A DNA stretch of 64,000 nt from Dehalococcoidia bacterium (GTDB lineage Bacteria; Chloroflexota; Dehalococcoidia; UBA2979): NCBI GenBank assembly GCA_009692685.1, contig SHYS01000002.1, positions 186,001 through 250,000 on the forward strand, read 5' to 3'. Shown piece after piece: positions 51,347 through 60,623 of the stretch. Position numbers and translations under genes: made by a program. The notes beneath the pieces were generated by a model. It was not told the origin of the DNA. It saw only the letters and a list, made by a program, of their open reading frames with translations, and ran no database searches. Numbering within the stretch: position 1 is the stretch's first letter; each line of letters opens with the position of its first letter.

Positions 51347-52042
51347 TCAGAGCCCCGCGCCGTTGCCGAGAAAGGTGGCGAGCAGGAGGTCACGGATTGG
51401 GGTCATGACATCCGACAGCAGGTTGAGGCGGCCGTTGGTGATCCACGGGAGCGCGATCAGTCCGAACAGTATCCCCGGCCCCCACGGTTCTAGGCGTGCG
51501 AAAGACCTCGACCATGTCTTTGGCAGGATGCCGACCGCGATCTTGAAGCCGTCGAGCGGGGCGATCGGCAAGAAGTTGAACACCGCCAGCAGGACGTTCA
51601 GGAGAATCGTGTAGCTCAGGAAGAGCGCCACGAGACCGCCCAACGACGTACCGCCATCGAGGCTCGTCGAGACGAGTCCGAGCCGCAGCGGCAGCGCGGC
51701 CAGGGCAGCAATCACGAGGTTCGACGCGGGGCCGGCGAGCGAGATCAGGGCGAGAGATCGCTTCGGATTTGCCGTGTTCATCGGGTTCACCGGTGTCGGT
51801 TTTGCCCAGCCGAACCCGACAAACAGGATCAGCAGCGATCCAAGCGGGTCGAGGTGTGCTCGTGGGTTGAGCGTGAGCCGTCCGGCGCGTGCCGCTGTTC
51901 GGTCGCCCAGCGCGTTCGCTGCGAGTGCGTGGGAGAACTCGTGGAAGGATAGCCCCACCAGCATCGAGAACATGAAGGCGCCAGCGATCATGAGGAACTG
52001 GAGTGGCTCCGTGAAGAGGAGTGGGAACAGGCGAATGAGCAT
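51347..52042 (-). CDS. Site-2 protease family (M50) membrane metalloprotease
   Basis: 231 residues from ATG 52042 with several helices. The zinc-binding HEFSH lies in SMLVGLSFHEFSHALAAN, and the third ligand Asp in FLPIAPLDGFKI. PVNPMNTANPKRSLALISLAGPASNL is the usual linking segment. No PDZ domain, as in the small bacterial group. It cleaves membrane segments of an unknown partner. Open frame upstream of 52042 is not membrane-protein-like. Confidence 0.9.
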   Translation of the reverse strand: MLIRLFPLLFTEPLQFLMIAGAFMFSMLVGLSFHEFSHALAANALGDRTAARAGRLTLNPRAHLDPLGSLLILFVGFGWAKPTPVNPMNTANPKRSLALISLAGPASNLVIAALAALPLRLGLVSTSLDGGTSLGGLVALFLSYTILLNVLLAVFNFLPIAPLDGFKIAVGILPKTWSRSFARLEPWGPGILFGLIALPWITNGRLNLLSDVMTPIRDLLLATFLGNGAGL

Positions 52043-52167
52043 GTGATCAGCGTAACAACCTTTTCGTTGACCGCCCTCGGAGTTCTCCCTACCGTGAGTT
52101 GCGCTGTCGGATTCGACGGCCGTCGAGGCAGGCGGGGCCTCGGCCGCAAACCTGACGAAGGTTAGGC

Positions 52168-53304
52168 ATGCTGCTGACTGCCCGCCGCCTGCCTGTGCCG
52201 GCGCTCGCCGTGCTCGCGAGTCTGATGCTCGCTGGTGTCGGCGCCTGGGTCGGCATTGGTAACGCACCTGTCAATGTCGCCGGCCCCACAGACGGGCCGA
52301 GTCTCGCGTTCGCTGAATTCGGCCCAGTTGCCGATCGCGTTTACCTCGCCTCTCCCTCGAACCATGCCGACCGCCGGTTGGTTGCGACGGTCGACCACGT
52401 CGACGGCTGGGGGATCAACCCTGCCTTCTCTGTCTCCCGCGGATTGACCGCCTACACCGTCTTGCCGCTCGGCAGCGTCCCGCGGCGTGACTCCGCAGCA
52501 GAGCTGTGGTTGCTCGATCTACGTACAGGTGAACTATCCAGGATCGCACGCGATGCCGACCTCCTCGCCCCACCGGCGTTCGACGCTGAGGGACGGAAGC
52601 TGCTCTACCGTTCCACCCGCCCGGACGGTCGCCAGGAGTTGGTCAGCGTTGATATGGCTACTCGAGTGCGGCGCCCGATGTACTCGTATGAGGGGGCGTT
52701 CGGTCTCCAGCCGATTGGTTTCGCGGCAGACGGGGCCGTAGTCTTTGCCGAGTTATCGACGAAGGGCACCGATGTCTACCGTGTCCGCGAGGGGGCTCCG
52801 CCCGTCCTCGTCGCTCACGCTTCCGACCAGATCGCGCGCGACTGGCGCATGTCGCCGGAGGGCACGCAGCTGTCCTATCTCGCGCCGGAGTTGCTGGCCG
52901 AGCGCTGGGTGCACCGGGCGAGTGTCCTCGATATCGCCGGCGGCGCTGCCCGTGCCCTGCCTGCAACCCCGGCCCCACTCGCCGAGCAGTTCGGCCCGGT
53001 CTGGACACCTGATGGCCGAGCAGTCACTCTCGGCCGCGAACCTCTCGAGGGCGAGAGTGCCGCGGCGCTGACGGTCATCCTCGATGGTGGGACTGCTGCG
53101 GCGCTGGCGAGCCCCCGCGTCGGTTTCGATGTCCCGCTGGCCTGGAGCCCGAGCGGTGGTTACCTCGTCGCCCGCTCCTTCGATGGTGCTTCGTCGCACG
53201 AGCCAGGTCGTGAGTCGATGGTCGTCATCGCCGAGGACGGCACGCGCACGGAGTTGAACACCGCCAGCGAACTCATTTTCATTGGCTGGGTCGCTCGTGG
53301 TTAG
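52168..53304 (+). CDS. Exported TolB-like beta-propeller protein
   Basis: 378 residues with an N-terminal hydrophobic segment (PALAVLASLMLAGVGAWVGI) that acts as signal peptide or anchor, followed by repeated blades with ELWLLDLRTGELSRIARD, DAEGRKLLYRSTRPDGRQELVSVDM, and WSPSGGYLVARS, typical of TolB/WD40-like periplasmic propellers. Probably a binding protein at the cell surface. The next gene overlaps by 8 bp, so the two are translated together. Confidence 0.82.
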   Translation: MLLTARRLPVPALAVLASLMLAGVGAWVGIGNAPVNVAGPTDGPSLAFAEFGPVADRVYLASPSNHADRRLVATVDHVDGWGINPAFSVSRGLTAYTVLPLGSVPRRDSAAELWLLDLRTGELSRIARDADLLAPPAFDAEGRKLLYRSTRPDGRQELVSVDMATRVRRPMYSYEGAFGLQPIGFAADGAVVFAELSTKGTDVYRVREGAPPVLVAHASDQIARDWRMSPEGTQLSYLAPELLAERWVHRASVLDIAGGAARALPATPAPLAEQFGPVWTPDGRAVTLGREPLEGESAAALTVILDGGTAAALASPRVGFDVPLAWSPSGGYLVARSFDGASSHEPGRESMVVIAEDGTRTELNTASELIFIGWVARG

Positions 53305-54640
53305 CCGCCGGCGCTTCGCGCTCGCCGCACTGGTCGCGGTCGTCTCCGGCCTCGCCAGCCTGATACCCATCGGAACCTCGAGCGCGCTGCGTGCCGAGGC
53401 GTGCGCCTTCCTCCGCAGCCCGTACGCCTACGAGGCCGAGCAGTCCCGGCTGACCTACCTCGCGACTATCGACGCCGCTTCGATCAATCAGCTGTTCCCG
53501 ACTCATCCATTCTTCGGACTCCCAGCTGTCGAGGCCGGTGGCCGCAATAATCGGACGCCCGGCGCCGCTCGGATTCCGACCACGTTGCTGAAGTCGATCG
53601 CCTGGGTCGAGTCGACGATCACGATGGCGCAGCGCAGCGTCGTCTTCGAGTCGACGGGCCCCGCGCTTGTCTCCTTCGACTGCGGCCACGGCATCATGCA
53701 GGTGACGACGGGCATGACCGTGCCACTCGGCAGCGCCGAACGCCCCAGCGTCAATCAGACCGCCATTGCCACGCACTACGCGTTCAACATCGCGCGTGGC
53801 GCCGGCATCCTTGCTGAAAAGTGGAACGAGGCGCCGGAGCGTCGCGCCGTTGCCGGTACCGACACGAACTCTGACCCCACGATCATCGAGAACTGGTACT
53901 TCGCCACCTGGGCCTACAACGGCTTCACCGGCCCCGGTGCGAACTACTCCAACCATCCCCTCGACCCCTCCTTTGGCTCGTTCCCACGCGCCACGTACCA
54001 GTGCGAGGGCAGCCAGTCGCGCGCTCGCTACCCGTACCAGGAGCTTGTCATCGGCTGCATGTCGTCACCGCCGACCCGGAACAACACCCTGCTCTGGACG
54101 CCACTTGCGGCTAGCCTGCCGAACACGACCCTCCCGCAGTGGTTCGCACCGCTCCAGCTGAGCAACTTCGTCTTCCCGTACTCGGGGATGGACATCCCGA
54201 CTCCGCAGCCGGCGCATTTCGAGGCGGCACCACCATTGCGACCGGAGATTCTCGCGAAGGTACTCGGGGCGCCTTCGTTGGGTGTGAGTGGGAACCGGGT
54301 GACCGTCAGCGTGAAGGGCCGCCCCGAGGATGCACGGGCCACCGTGCAGATACAGAACGCGGGGACCGGACTTCTGGTCTGGTCCGCTGTCTCTGATGAC
54401 AGGTGGATGGTGGTCGATCCACCTGCGGGAGTCGCGCTTGGTTCCGATCTGTCGTGCAGGCAGGAGTGCGCTCGTGCGGCGACGATCACCGTGAGCGTGA
54501 ACCCCACCCTTCTCAACAGCGCCACGGCAGTCGGCACCCTGCGTATCGGCTCGCCGAACGGCGGTGCCGACCGCGTCATCCGCGTTGAGGTGGACGCCAG
54601 CTTCGCCGTGGGTGCACCCGGAGTGAGCCGCAGCGACTGA
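53297..54640 (+). CDS. Exported lytic-transglycosylase-like (SLT-fold) protein
   Basis: 447 residues from GTG 53297. RRRFALAALVAVVSGLASLIP looks like a signal sequence. TLLKSIAWVESTITMAQ carries the Glu (about 105) and CGHGIMQVTTGM the GIMQ-type motif of SLT transglycosylases. A C-terminal beta-rich segment with an Ig-like look (SGNRVTVSVKGRPEDARATVQI) ends the chain. It may cut peptidoglycan, in partnership with the propeller protein. Function from motifs only; the SLT match is partial. Confidence 0.72.
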   Translation: MVSRRRFALAALVAVVSGLASLIPIGTSSALRAEACAFLRSPYAYEAEQSRLTYLATIDAASINQLFPTHPFFGLPAVEAGGRNNRTPGAARIPTTLLKSIAWVESTITMAQRSVVFESTGPALVSFDCGHGIMQVTTGMTVPLGSAERPSVNQTAIATHYAFNIARGAGILAEKWNEAPERRAVAGTDTNSDPTIIENWYFATWAYNGFTGPGANYSNHPLDPSFGSFPRATYQCEGSQSRARYPYQELVIGCMSSPPTRNNTLLWTPLAASLPNTTLPQWFAPLQLSNFVFPYSGMDIPTPQPAHFEAAPPLRPEILAKVLGAPSLGVSGNRVTVSVKGRPEDARATVQIQNAGTGLLVWSAVSDDRWMVVDPPAGVALGSDLSCRQECARAATITVSVNPTLLNSATAVGTLRIGSPNGGADRVIRVEVDASFAVGAPGVSRSD

Positions 54641-54677
54641 GCTGGCTTCGGCATCGAGGTGGGCTTCGGAGGCTCCG

Positions 54678-54683
54678 TATACT
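54678..54683 (+). promoter_or_regulatory. Candidate -10 box before the gene at 54722
   Basis: TATACT 38 bp before the GTG start, identical to the -10 of the trp leader and the aquaporin. No clear -35. Confidence 0.35.
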
Positions 54684-54721
54684 CGAGCGGCAACGGTGTC
54701 AGCGTCTTTCAAGGAGGACCG

Positions 54722-55207
54722 GTGCCTCTGTCCTTTGTCCGGTCCTGGCTCGATAGCGTCCGGCGCAATCACGCGCTCGAGCACGCGACGGTCGCCGTCT
54801 TGCTCGCGAAGCACGGGCCGCAGCGGCTCGCAGGGCGCGCGTCTGGCGACGGCTTCTTCTTCCTCGGCGATGTGAGTTCCGATGAGCTCACCGCCAGCGC
54901 GCGCGAGGCGCTGGTGCGGCTGCAGCGTGGCGAGACCTCGCTGGCGGTGTCGCCGCTCTGCGGCACCAACATCGCGATGGCTGGTCTCCTCGCCGCCGCC
55001 GCCACCACCATGTCGCTCTCACGCGGCAGCGGACGGTTTGGGAATGCCTTCAGCGCCGCCATGCTGGGTGTGGTGCTCGCGCAGCCCCTCGGGCGTCTTG
55101 TCCAGAAGTACGTCACGACGTGCGCCGACCTCGACGGCGTCGAGATCCTCGGTACTCGCGATGTCCTCGGTGGCCTGCGCAAGGTGCAGACGCGGGCCTC
55201 GCGCTAG
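54722..55207 (+). CDS. DUF6391-like protein with His-Glu-His motif and hydrophobic centre
   Basis: 161 residues from GTG 54722, with AAGGAGG six bases upstream. VRRNHALEHATVAVLLAKHG has a conserved-looking HALEHAT, followed by FFFLGDVSSDELTASAREAL. A hydrophobic stretch (IAMAGLLAAAATTMSLS, then FGNAFSAAMLGVVLAQPLG) suggests two membrane helices. The call to DUF6391 is by resemblance of the HALEHA motif. Function unknown. Confidence 0.65.
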   Translation: MPLSFVRSWLDSVRRNHALEHATVAVLLAKHGPQRLAGRASGDGFFFLGDVSSDELTASAREALVRLQRGETSLAVSPLCGTNIAMAGLLAAAATTMSLSRGSGRFGNAFSAAMLGVVLAQPLGRLVQKYVTTCADLDGVEILGTRDVLGGLRKVQTRASR

Positions 55208-55335
55208 GCTCAGCCTGCCATGCTGCCCAGAGCGAGGGCGGCACCTATCATCTGTTCATCTGTCCACGACTCTGATCGAGGGCCGATTGGCCTTGGACGC
55301 TCACGTGAGCGCTTGATCCAGCAGCGAACCGCAGG

Positions 55336-57504
55336 ATGCGAGGCTACGTGGACGGACCCATCGGGGGCGGCACGCCGTCCAGCCGACTGAGCGTGGCGTT
55401 ATACGCCAGCACGATCTTCCTCGGCGCGTTCTTGCTGTTCCAGGTGCAGCCGCTGATTGGGAAGTACGCGCTGCCCTGGTTTGGCGGAAGCGCGGGGGTC
55501 TGGGCGACCGCCCTGCTGTTCTGCCAGCTCTTCCTGCTCCTTGGCTATGCCTACGCGCATGCCCTGGCGACGTGGTTCAGCCCGCGAGGTCAGGCGATCG
55601 TGCACCTGAGCCTGCTCGCGCTCGCTCTCGCGACCCTGCCGATCATCCCTTCTGAGGCGCTGAGGCCGGACGGCTCTGACGCTCCAGTCCGCAACCTGAT
55701 CCTCATGCTCGGGCTGACGATCGGCGCGCCATACCTGCTGCTTTCCGCGAACGGCCCGCTGGTCCAGCACTGGTTCGCGCGACAGCATGCCGGTCGGTCG
55801 CCGTACCGCCTGTACGCGCTGTCGAATGTCGCCTCGCTCCTCGCCCTGCTGGCCTACCCGCTCTGGTTCGAGCGGGCGTTCCCTCTTGGGTCCCAGGCAT
55901 GGCTGTGGTCCGGCACCTACGGCGTCTTTACTGTGCTCTGCGCGCTCCTCGCCTTCGCGCAGCTAAGCGGGCGGGTGTTCGGGGCATCCGCGACGTTGCT
56001 CGCAGCTGGCGACGCTGACGCCCCTGCCGTTCAGGAGCCCATCGAGTGGTGGAAGCTGGTCCTGTGGGTGCTGCTCCCGGCTGTCGCCGCCGCACTCCTG
56101 TTGTCGACTACGACGCATCTCACCCAGGACATCGCGCCTGTTCCTATGCTCTGGGTGCTGCCGCTCAGTATCTACCTGGTCACGTTCATCCTGACGTTCG
56201 ATAGCGACCGCTGGTACTACCGGCCTCTATACACGACGTTCTTGCTGATATCGCTCGTTGCCACCACCTTCAACGTCGTTGGCCTCTGGGCGCTGCCGCT
56301 GGTCGATGAGGTCGCGCTCCTCCTCGGCACCATCTACTTCGCGGGCATGGTGTGCCACGGAGAGCTGGTCGCGCTTCGTCCAGGGCCTGGGCGTCTGACG
56401 CTCTTCTACCTCGCGATTTCTGCTGGTGGGGCGCTTGGGGGCGGGCTGGTGGCGCTGGCTGCTCCTGTCCTGCTAAACGGCTACTGGGAATTCCACATCT
56501 CTCTTGTCGCTGCGGCCGCCGTCGCGGGCTTCGCGCTCACTCGCGAATGGCGAGAATCGATTGCCCGCGCCTCTGCGTTTCGGACAGTGTTTGCCCTCGC
56601 GACTGCCATAGCCTTCGGTCTGGCGATCGGCATCAGCGAAGTTCTCTGGACACGCGCGGCGGCAGGCACGGAGTTCAACGTGTTCGCCACGCGTAGCTTC
56701 TACGGGGCTCTTCGCGTCAGCGCAATTGCCGCCGATGACCCTGTGCTCAGTCAGCTCCAGCTGGTGCACGGCCAGACGCTGCACGGCATCCAGTTCGAGG
56801 CGGCGGACCGTCGACGCTGGCACACCACGTATTACGGTGAGGCGAGTGGCGTCGGTGCTGCCCTGACACAACACCCCTCGAGGCTGGCTGGGCGCCCCCT
56901 GCGCGTTGGGCTCGTCGGGCTCGGGACTGGCACGCTTGCGAGTTACCTAGAGCCGGGTGACTACGGCCGGTTCTACGAGATCAACCCCCAGGTGCTCGAT
57001 GTAGCGAACTCGTACTTCTCCTATCTGCCGGATGCTCAGAAGCGCGGCGCAGACTTGGAGGTGCTGCTCGGCGATGCGCGCATCGTGCTCGATCGCCAGC
57101 TCGCAGCCAGCGCCAACCAGCGTTTTGACGTGCTTGCCGTCGATGCCTTCAGCAGTGACTCGATTCCGATCCACCTCCTCACCGAAGAGGCGATGGAGCT
57201 GTACCAGAAGCACATGGCGCCGGGAGGCGTGATCGCCATCCACGTAAGCAATCGCTTCCTCGATCTCGTCCCCGTGGTACGCGCGCTCGCGGACGCACGT
57301 GGCCTCGGTGCGTACTACATCGAGAACCCGAACGACGGGGAGCACGCCGTGAATCTGTCGCAGTGGGTACTCGTGACCGACAACCAGGCGTTCCTGGCCA
57401 ACGAGACTGTGCGCTCATCGATCCGCGACTGGCCCGAGGACGCAAGGCCGTCGGTTCTCTGGACGGACGACTACAGCGCGTTGCTCCCGCTACTCAAGTT
57501 CTAG
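55336..57504 (+). CDS. Spermidine-synthase-like methyltransferase-fold protein fused to a multi-helix membrane domain
   Basis: 722 residues. The first 500 form an integral membrane domain with many helices (LFQVQPLIGKYALPWFGGSAGVWATALLFCQLFLLLGYAYAH). The last 210 are soluble and carry VGLVGLGTGTLASYLE, RFYEINPQVLDVANSYF and VLAVDAFSSDSIPIHLLTEEAMELY, the Rossmann fold of spermidine synthases. In this fused group polyamine synthesis is unproven; the substrate may be a membrane or redox cofactor. It begins ATG 55336 with a modest ribosome site. Confidence 0.86.
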   Translation: MRGYVDGPIGGGTPSSRLSVALYASTIFLGAFLLFQVQPLIGKYALPWFGGSAGVWATALLFCQLFLLLGYAYAHALATWFSPRGQAIVHLSLLALALATLPIIPSEALRPDGSDAPVRNLILMLGLTIGAPYLLLSANGPLVQHWFARQHAGRSPYRLYALSNVASLLALLAYPLWFERAFPLGSQAWLWSGTYGVFTVLCALLAFAQLSGRVFGASATLLAAGDADAPAVQEPIEWWKLVLWVLLPAVAAALLLSTTTHLTQDIAPVPMLWVLPLSIYLVTFILTFDSDRWYYRPLYTTFLLISLVATTFNVVGLWALPLVDEVALLLGTIYFAGMVCHGELVALRPGPGRLTLFYLAISAGGALGGGLVALAAPVLLNGYWEFHISLVAAAAVAGFALTREWRESIARASAFRTVFALATAIAFGLAIGISEVLWTRAAAGTEFNVFATRSFYGALRVSAIAADDPVLSQLQLVHGQTLHGIQFEAADRRRWHTTYYGEASGVGAALTQHPSRLAGRPLRVGLVGLGTGTLASYLEPGDYGRFYEINPQVLDVANSYFSYLPDAQKRGADLEVLLGDARIVLDRQLAASANQRFDVLAVDAFSSDSIPIHLLTEEAMELYQKHMAPGGVIAIHVSNRFLDLVPVVRALADARGLGAYYIENPNDGEHAVNLSQWVLVTDNQAFLANETVRSSIRDWPEDARPSVLWTDDYSALLPLLKF

Positions 57505-57600
57505 GCGAGGCGTGCGGGCTACTCCGGGAGCCGAGACGCACGACTGAGTGGATCCTCCGCCTGCCTCGCGAGCCGGTCTCCGGGTACCCTGTGGGCGCGC

Positions 57601-57676
57601 GCTCCCGTAGCTCAGTGGACAGAGCATCGGATTTCTACTCCGCAGGCCGGAGGTTCGAATCCTCCCGGGAGCGCCA
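57601..57676 (+). tRNA. tRNA-Arg, anticodon TCT
   Basis: The cloverleaf runs from acceptor GCTCCCG/CGGGAGC, D-arm GCTC/GAGC, anticodon loop TTTCTAC (anticodon TCT), to T-arm GGAGG-TTCGAAT-CCTCC. Discriminator G, and CCA is encoded (57674-57676). The 27-43 position of the anticodon stem is a T-C mismatch. Anticodon TCT reads AGA/AGG arginine codons. Confidence 0.95.
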
Positions 57677-57702
57677 GCTTCTGCGTCGCTGGCCACGACC
57701 GC

Positions 57703-58917
57703 TCAGGCGGCGGCCGCGGGCGGCTCCTCAGCCTCGTTCTCCTCGGGTGGCGTGTTGATCGCGACGGCCTCCGTGGAGTCGATGTACGCGCGCAGCGAGA
57801 CCATGGCTCCTTCGACGTTCCAGAACGACGCAGACTGCATCTCATCTGCGATCTCGCGATGCGCGTTGCCGACCTGGATCAGCGCTCCCGGGTAGACCGA
57901 GTGCCGGGCTCGAATTGTGGCGGTGGGCTCCGATAACGTGACGTGGACGCGAGTCGCGAGGCCTTCTCGCGATCCGAGTGTCCCAGAGTCGATCTCGATT
58001 TGTGCCGTTACCTGCCCGCCGACGATGCGGCCCCTCGCGCCGGTCCGCACCACCGCTGCGGCCAGCGTGCAGTTCATGATCTCGCCACCCACCTCGATGT
58101 TGCCAGTCACCTGAGCCTCGGTCGTGTGGAGGTACGAAGCGGTCAGATTCCCGCCCACCTTCAGGAACATCGTGTGCCCACCCACCACACCGGTGACCGT
58201 CACGTCTATGCCTGCGGTGATCGAGGCGCTCTCGACGAGGCCGCGCACAGTCACTGAGCCGCGCGCCACGATTGCGAACCATGACTTCACGTCTCCGCCC
58301 ACGATGATGTCGCCGGGGAAGTTGATGTTGCCCACCGAGTAGTCGACATCGCCCGCGACCTCGAAGACGGGAAGCACATCGATGATGCCTGCCGGGGTCC
58401 GCACCGGGCGCCCAAGAGCTGTCGAGATCAGCGTCTCGCCGTCAATATCGGTGTTCTTGCCCGCGATCAGTTCGAGTGGCCGGTCGTTGGTTCGTGGTGG
58501 CTCCGTGACTTTGCCGGACAGGTCGACGCCTGCCGTGCCTGGTGTTGGTTGGTGCCGCGTCACCAGGACTGCGCGCTCCTCGACGAACCGTCGGGCGATC
58601 GCTGCGTGGTGGTCGACAGAGCCGTCCTCGCGGAGGGTGGGGGCGGCGTCGGCATTCTCGTCGAAGTGATACTCGAGCGTGGCGTCGATGCCGGGCACCA
58701 TCCGTGTCCCGCGCGCGACGCACACGATGTCGGTGAGCGGTCTGCCTCCAGCGAATGTGTTGATCACCTCGTCCAGCCGACCGGAAGTCACTCCTGCCGC
58801 GGTGAGGAGGTTGCGCAGTCTGTTATCTGTCACCAGCGCCAGCTCGCCGGGCATCTTGTCGGCGAATTCCGATGTCTCGGTCGTCTCATTCACCGTGGTT
58901 TCGGGGGGGCAACACAA
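57703..58917 (-). CDS. FapA/DUF342 domain protein, main part (N-terminus separated by frameshifts)
   Basis: About 400 residues. LRNLLTAAGVTSGRLDEVIN and CVARGTRMVPGIDATLEYHFD end the FapA N-domain, and the rest is a right-handed beta-helix-like DUF342 region with the repeated GxIxxGxDV pattern (INFPGDIIVGGDVKSWFAIVARGSVTVRGLVESA). FapA proteins are linked to flagella in some bacteria, but no flagellar genes occur here. No real start codon context is seen at TTG 58917 or GTG 58893. Reading back through two homopolymer slips joins it to the fragment ending at 58886, giving one protein of 506 residues. Confidence 0.8.
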   Translation of the reverse strand: MCCPPETTVNETTETSEFADKMPGELALVTDNRLRNLLTAAGVTSGRLDEVINTFAGGRPLTDIVCVARGTRMVPGIDATLEYHFDENADAAPTLREDGSVDHHAAIARRFVEERAVLVTRHQPTPGTAGVDLSGKVTEPPRTNDRPLELIAGKNTDIDGETLISTALGRPVRTPAGIIDVLPVFEVAGDVDYSVGNINFPGDIIVGGDVKSWFAIVARGSVTVRGLVESASITAGIDVTVTGVVGGHTMFLKVGGNLTASYLHTTEAQVTGNIEVGGEIMNCTLAAAVVRTGARGRIVGGQVTAQIEIDSGTLGSREGLATRVHVTLSEPTATIRARHSVYPGALIQVGNAHREIADEMQSASFWNVEGAMVSLRAYIDSTEAVAINTPPEENEAEEPPAAAA

Positions 58918-59225
58918 CCGGGATGGCGTACGCGGCGAGTTTGTCGCTCGAGAGCACGATGCTGCACGGCGGTTCCGTGCTCGCGGGCACGTTGGGCTGG
59001 CCCACGACGACGCGCACCGGTGCGGACGCAGTGGCCTGTTCCCCCGAGTGCGTCCTCGATGGCGGCCCGGTCCACCGACTTGAATGGGCTCGCCCGCAGC
59101 GCGGTGAGGATCGAGGTAGCACTCGGCGCCACGTCGCCCGGTCCAAGGACCGGCAGGATGACTTCGGCCTGCAGGCCGTGGAACTCAAGGTTGAAGCCGC
59201 CTGCTGGAGATCCTGAGGTAGTCAT
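58886..59225 (-). pseudogene. FapA N-terminal part, disrupted by two homopolymer frameshifts
   Basis: From ATG 59225 the frame reads FNLEFHGLQAEVILPVLG and VDRAAIEDALGG, typical of a FapA_N-type repeat. It is lost at a run of five C on the plus strand (59041-59045) and resumes shifted by one as EQATASAPVRVVVG and IVLSSDKLAAYAIPVVLPP, which is again cut at a run of seven G on the plus strand (58903-58909). Removing one base from each run makes a single frame through to 57703. Both slips are extra bases in G/C runs, so read errors are plausible, but true decay is possible. Confidence 0.72.
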
Positions 59226-59449
59226 GGCTGCTAGCCTCGTGTGCCACCTCGTCAAATGGAGGCGGATTCGACTTTCGCCGGGGTCGCCGGCCCTCATCGG
59301 TATCATGAATATCGTCGCAAGGTGCCCAGTCGGCGATCGGGGTTCCACCCAATGAGCTCAGGGATAACCCACGTTGCTGTCAGCTCCCCGCAAGGAGCAT
59401 CCGGTGTGCATCGTGATGCCGCTGTTCCGCAGGGCGGGCGTGGCGCCTG

Positions 59450-60604
59450 ATGGAGCTCTCCTTCTGGCCAGCAGCCGAAGGCGCCGCCTGGACATGGGGC
59501 TGGCGCGCCTACCCCGGGGTCTGGCTCGTGATCGCCGGCCTCGCTGTGATGTTCGCCCTCGTTAGGTGGCGCACGAGGCCTCCGGCGTCTCCAACGGCTG
59601 TGCGCCTGTTTCACCGCCAGGCGCGTTACTTCGCGGCTGGCCTAGCGATTCTCTGGGTCGCCCTCGACTGGCCGCTGGGCCGCCTAGCCGCGGGTTACCT
59701 CCTGAGTGCCGCGGCGCTCCAGTATCTGCTCGTGACGCTGGCGGTGGCGCCGCTGTTGCTCCTCAGTCTCCCGCGTCCGGAATTCGAGGAGAGCCAGTCA
59801 GGTTCGCGTGTGAAGGTGTGGCGGCCCCCACTGCCGCTAGTCGGTGGCGCCTCGTTCGCCCTCGTCTTGTTCGGTGCCGCGGCGCCGGCGGTCCTCGACG
59901 GGCTCCGCATAACTGCGCTCGGCTCGTTGTCGTTAGTGATGATTTGGCTCACCGCCGCTCTTGTGCTGTGGTGGCCCGTGCTTCGGCGCCGTCCACCGAT
60001 GGCGTATATGGCCAGTGTCGCGTACCTGTTTGTGCCGTTCCTGCTGCCGAAGATCCCCGGACTCGTTTACATCATCGCCGCCGCGCCGCTGTACGAGGTG
60101 TATGAGCGCGCGCCCCGCGTCGCTGGCCTGGCGTTGTCGGCGAGCGCCGACCAGCGCGTGGCGGGAGCGCTCCTCTGGTCGGCCGGGACGGCGATGATCT
60201 TCGTCTCTGTCGGTACGCTGTTCTTCCTCTGGTATCGCGACGAGAAGCGTGTTACCGCACCAGGCAGCCTGCAACTCCCGGCGGACCCCGAGGTGGTCAA
60301 CACGCTGTTCGCGATCCCCGGCGCCTGGACGGCCCTCGAGTGGATCATCGCTGGCCTTGAGGGCACACTGCCGCAGGGGCACACCGGGACGGAGCTGCGC
60401 TTTGCCCTCCATCCTCACCCGGACGGTGCTCGCGTCGTTCTCGAGATCCACGCCCTCCTCGACCGCGCGGCTACCGAGGTCATGCAGGCCGGCATCGCCC
60501 GCGACCTCGCCCGGTACTTCGCGCGGATGGAGCCGGACCGTCGGGCAGAGATCAGTGCCCGACTCCTCATCGAGGTGGTGCCGCTCACCGTCCGCATCAG
60601 CTAG
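59450..60604 (+). CDS. CtaG-like (caa3-type) cytochrome c oxidase assembly membrane protein with extra C-terminal domain
   Basis: 384 residues. Helices with YPGVWLVIAGLAVMFALVRW, LLSAAALQYLLVTLAVAPLLLLSLPRP and IPGLVYIIAAAPLYEVYERAPR match the caa3_CtaG membrane family, thought to help copper insertion into oxidase. The last 105 residues (DPEVVNTLFAIPGAW, then RFALHPHPDGARVVLEIHALLDRAATEV) form a soluble domain I cannot assign. No cytochrome oxidase genes lie beside it. The ATG has a weak ribosome site. Confidence 0.75.
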   Translation: MELSFWPAAEGAAWTWGWRAYPGVWLVIAGLAVMFALVRWRTRPPASPTAVRLFHRQARYFAAGLAILWVALDWPLGRLAAGYLLSAAALQYLLVTLAVAPLLLLSLPRPEFEESQSGSRVKVWRPPLPLVGGASFALVLFGAAAPAVLDGLRITALGSLSLVMIWLTAALVLWWPVLRRRPPMAYMASVAYLFVPFLLPKIPGLVYIIAAAPLYEVYERAPRVAGLALSASADQRVAGALLWSAGTAMIFVSVGTLFFLWYRDEKRVTAPGSLQLPADPEVVNTLFAIPGAWTALEWIIAGLEGTLPQGHTGTELRFALHPHPDGARVVLEIHALLDRAATEVMQAGIARDLARYFARMEPDRRAEISARLLIEVVPLTVRIS

Positions 60605-60623
60605 CGCCGAGTCGGTGGGCTGG

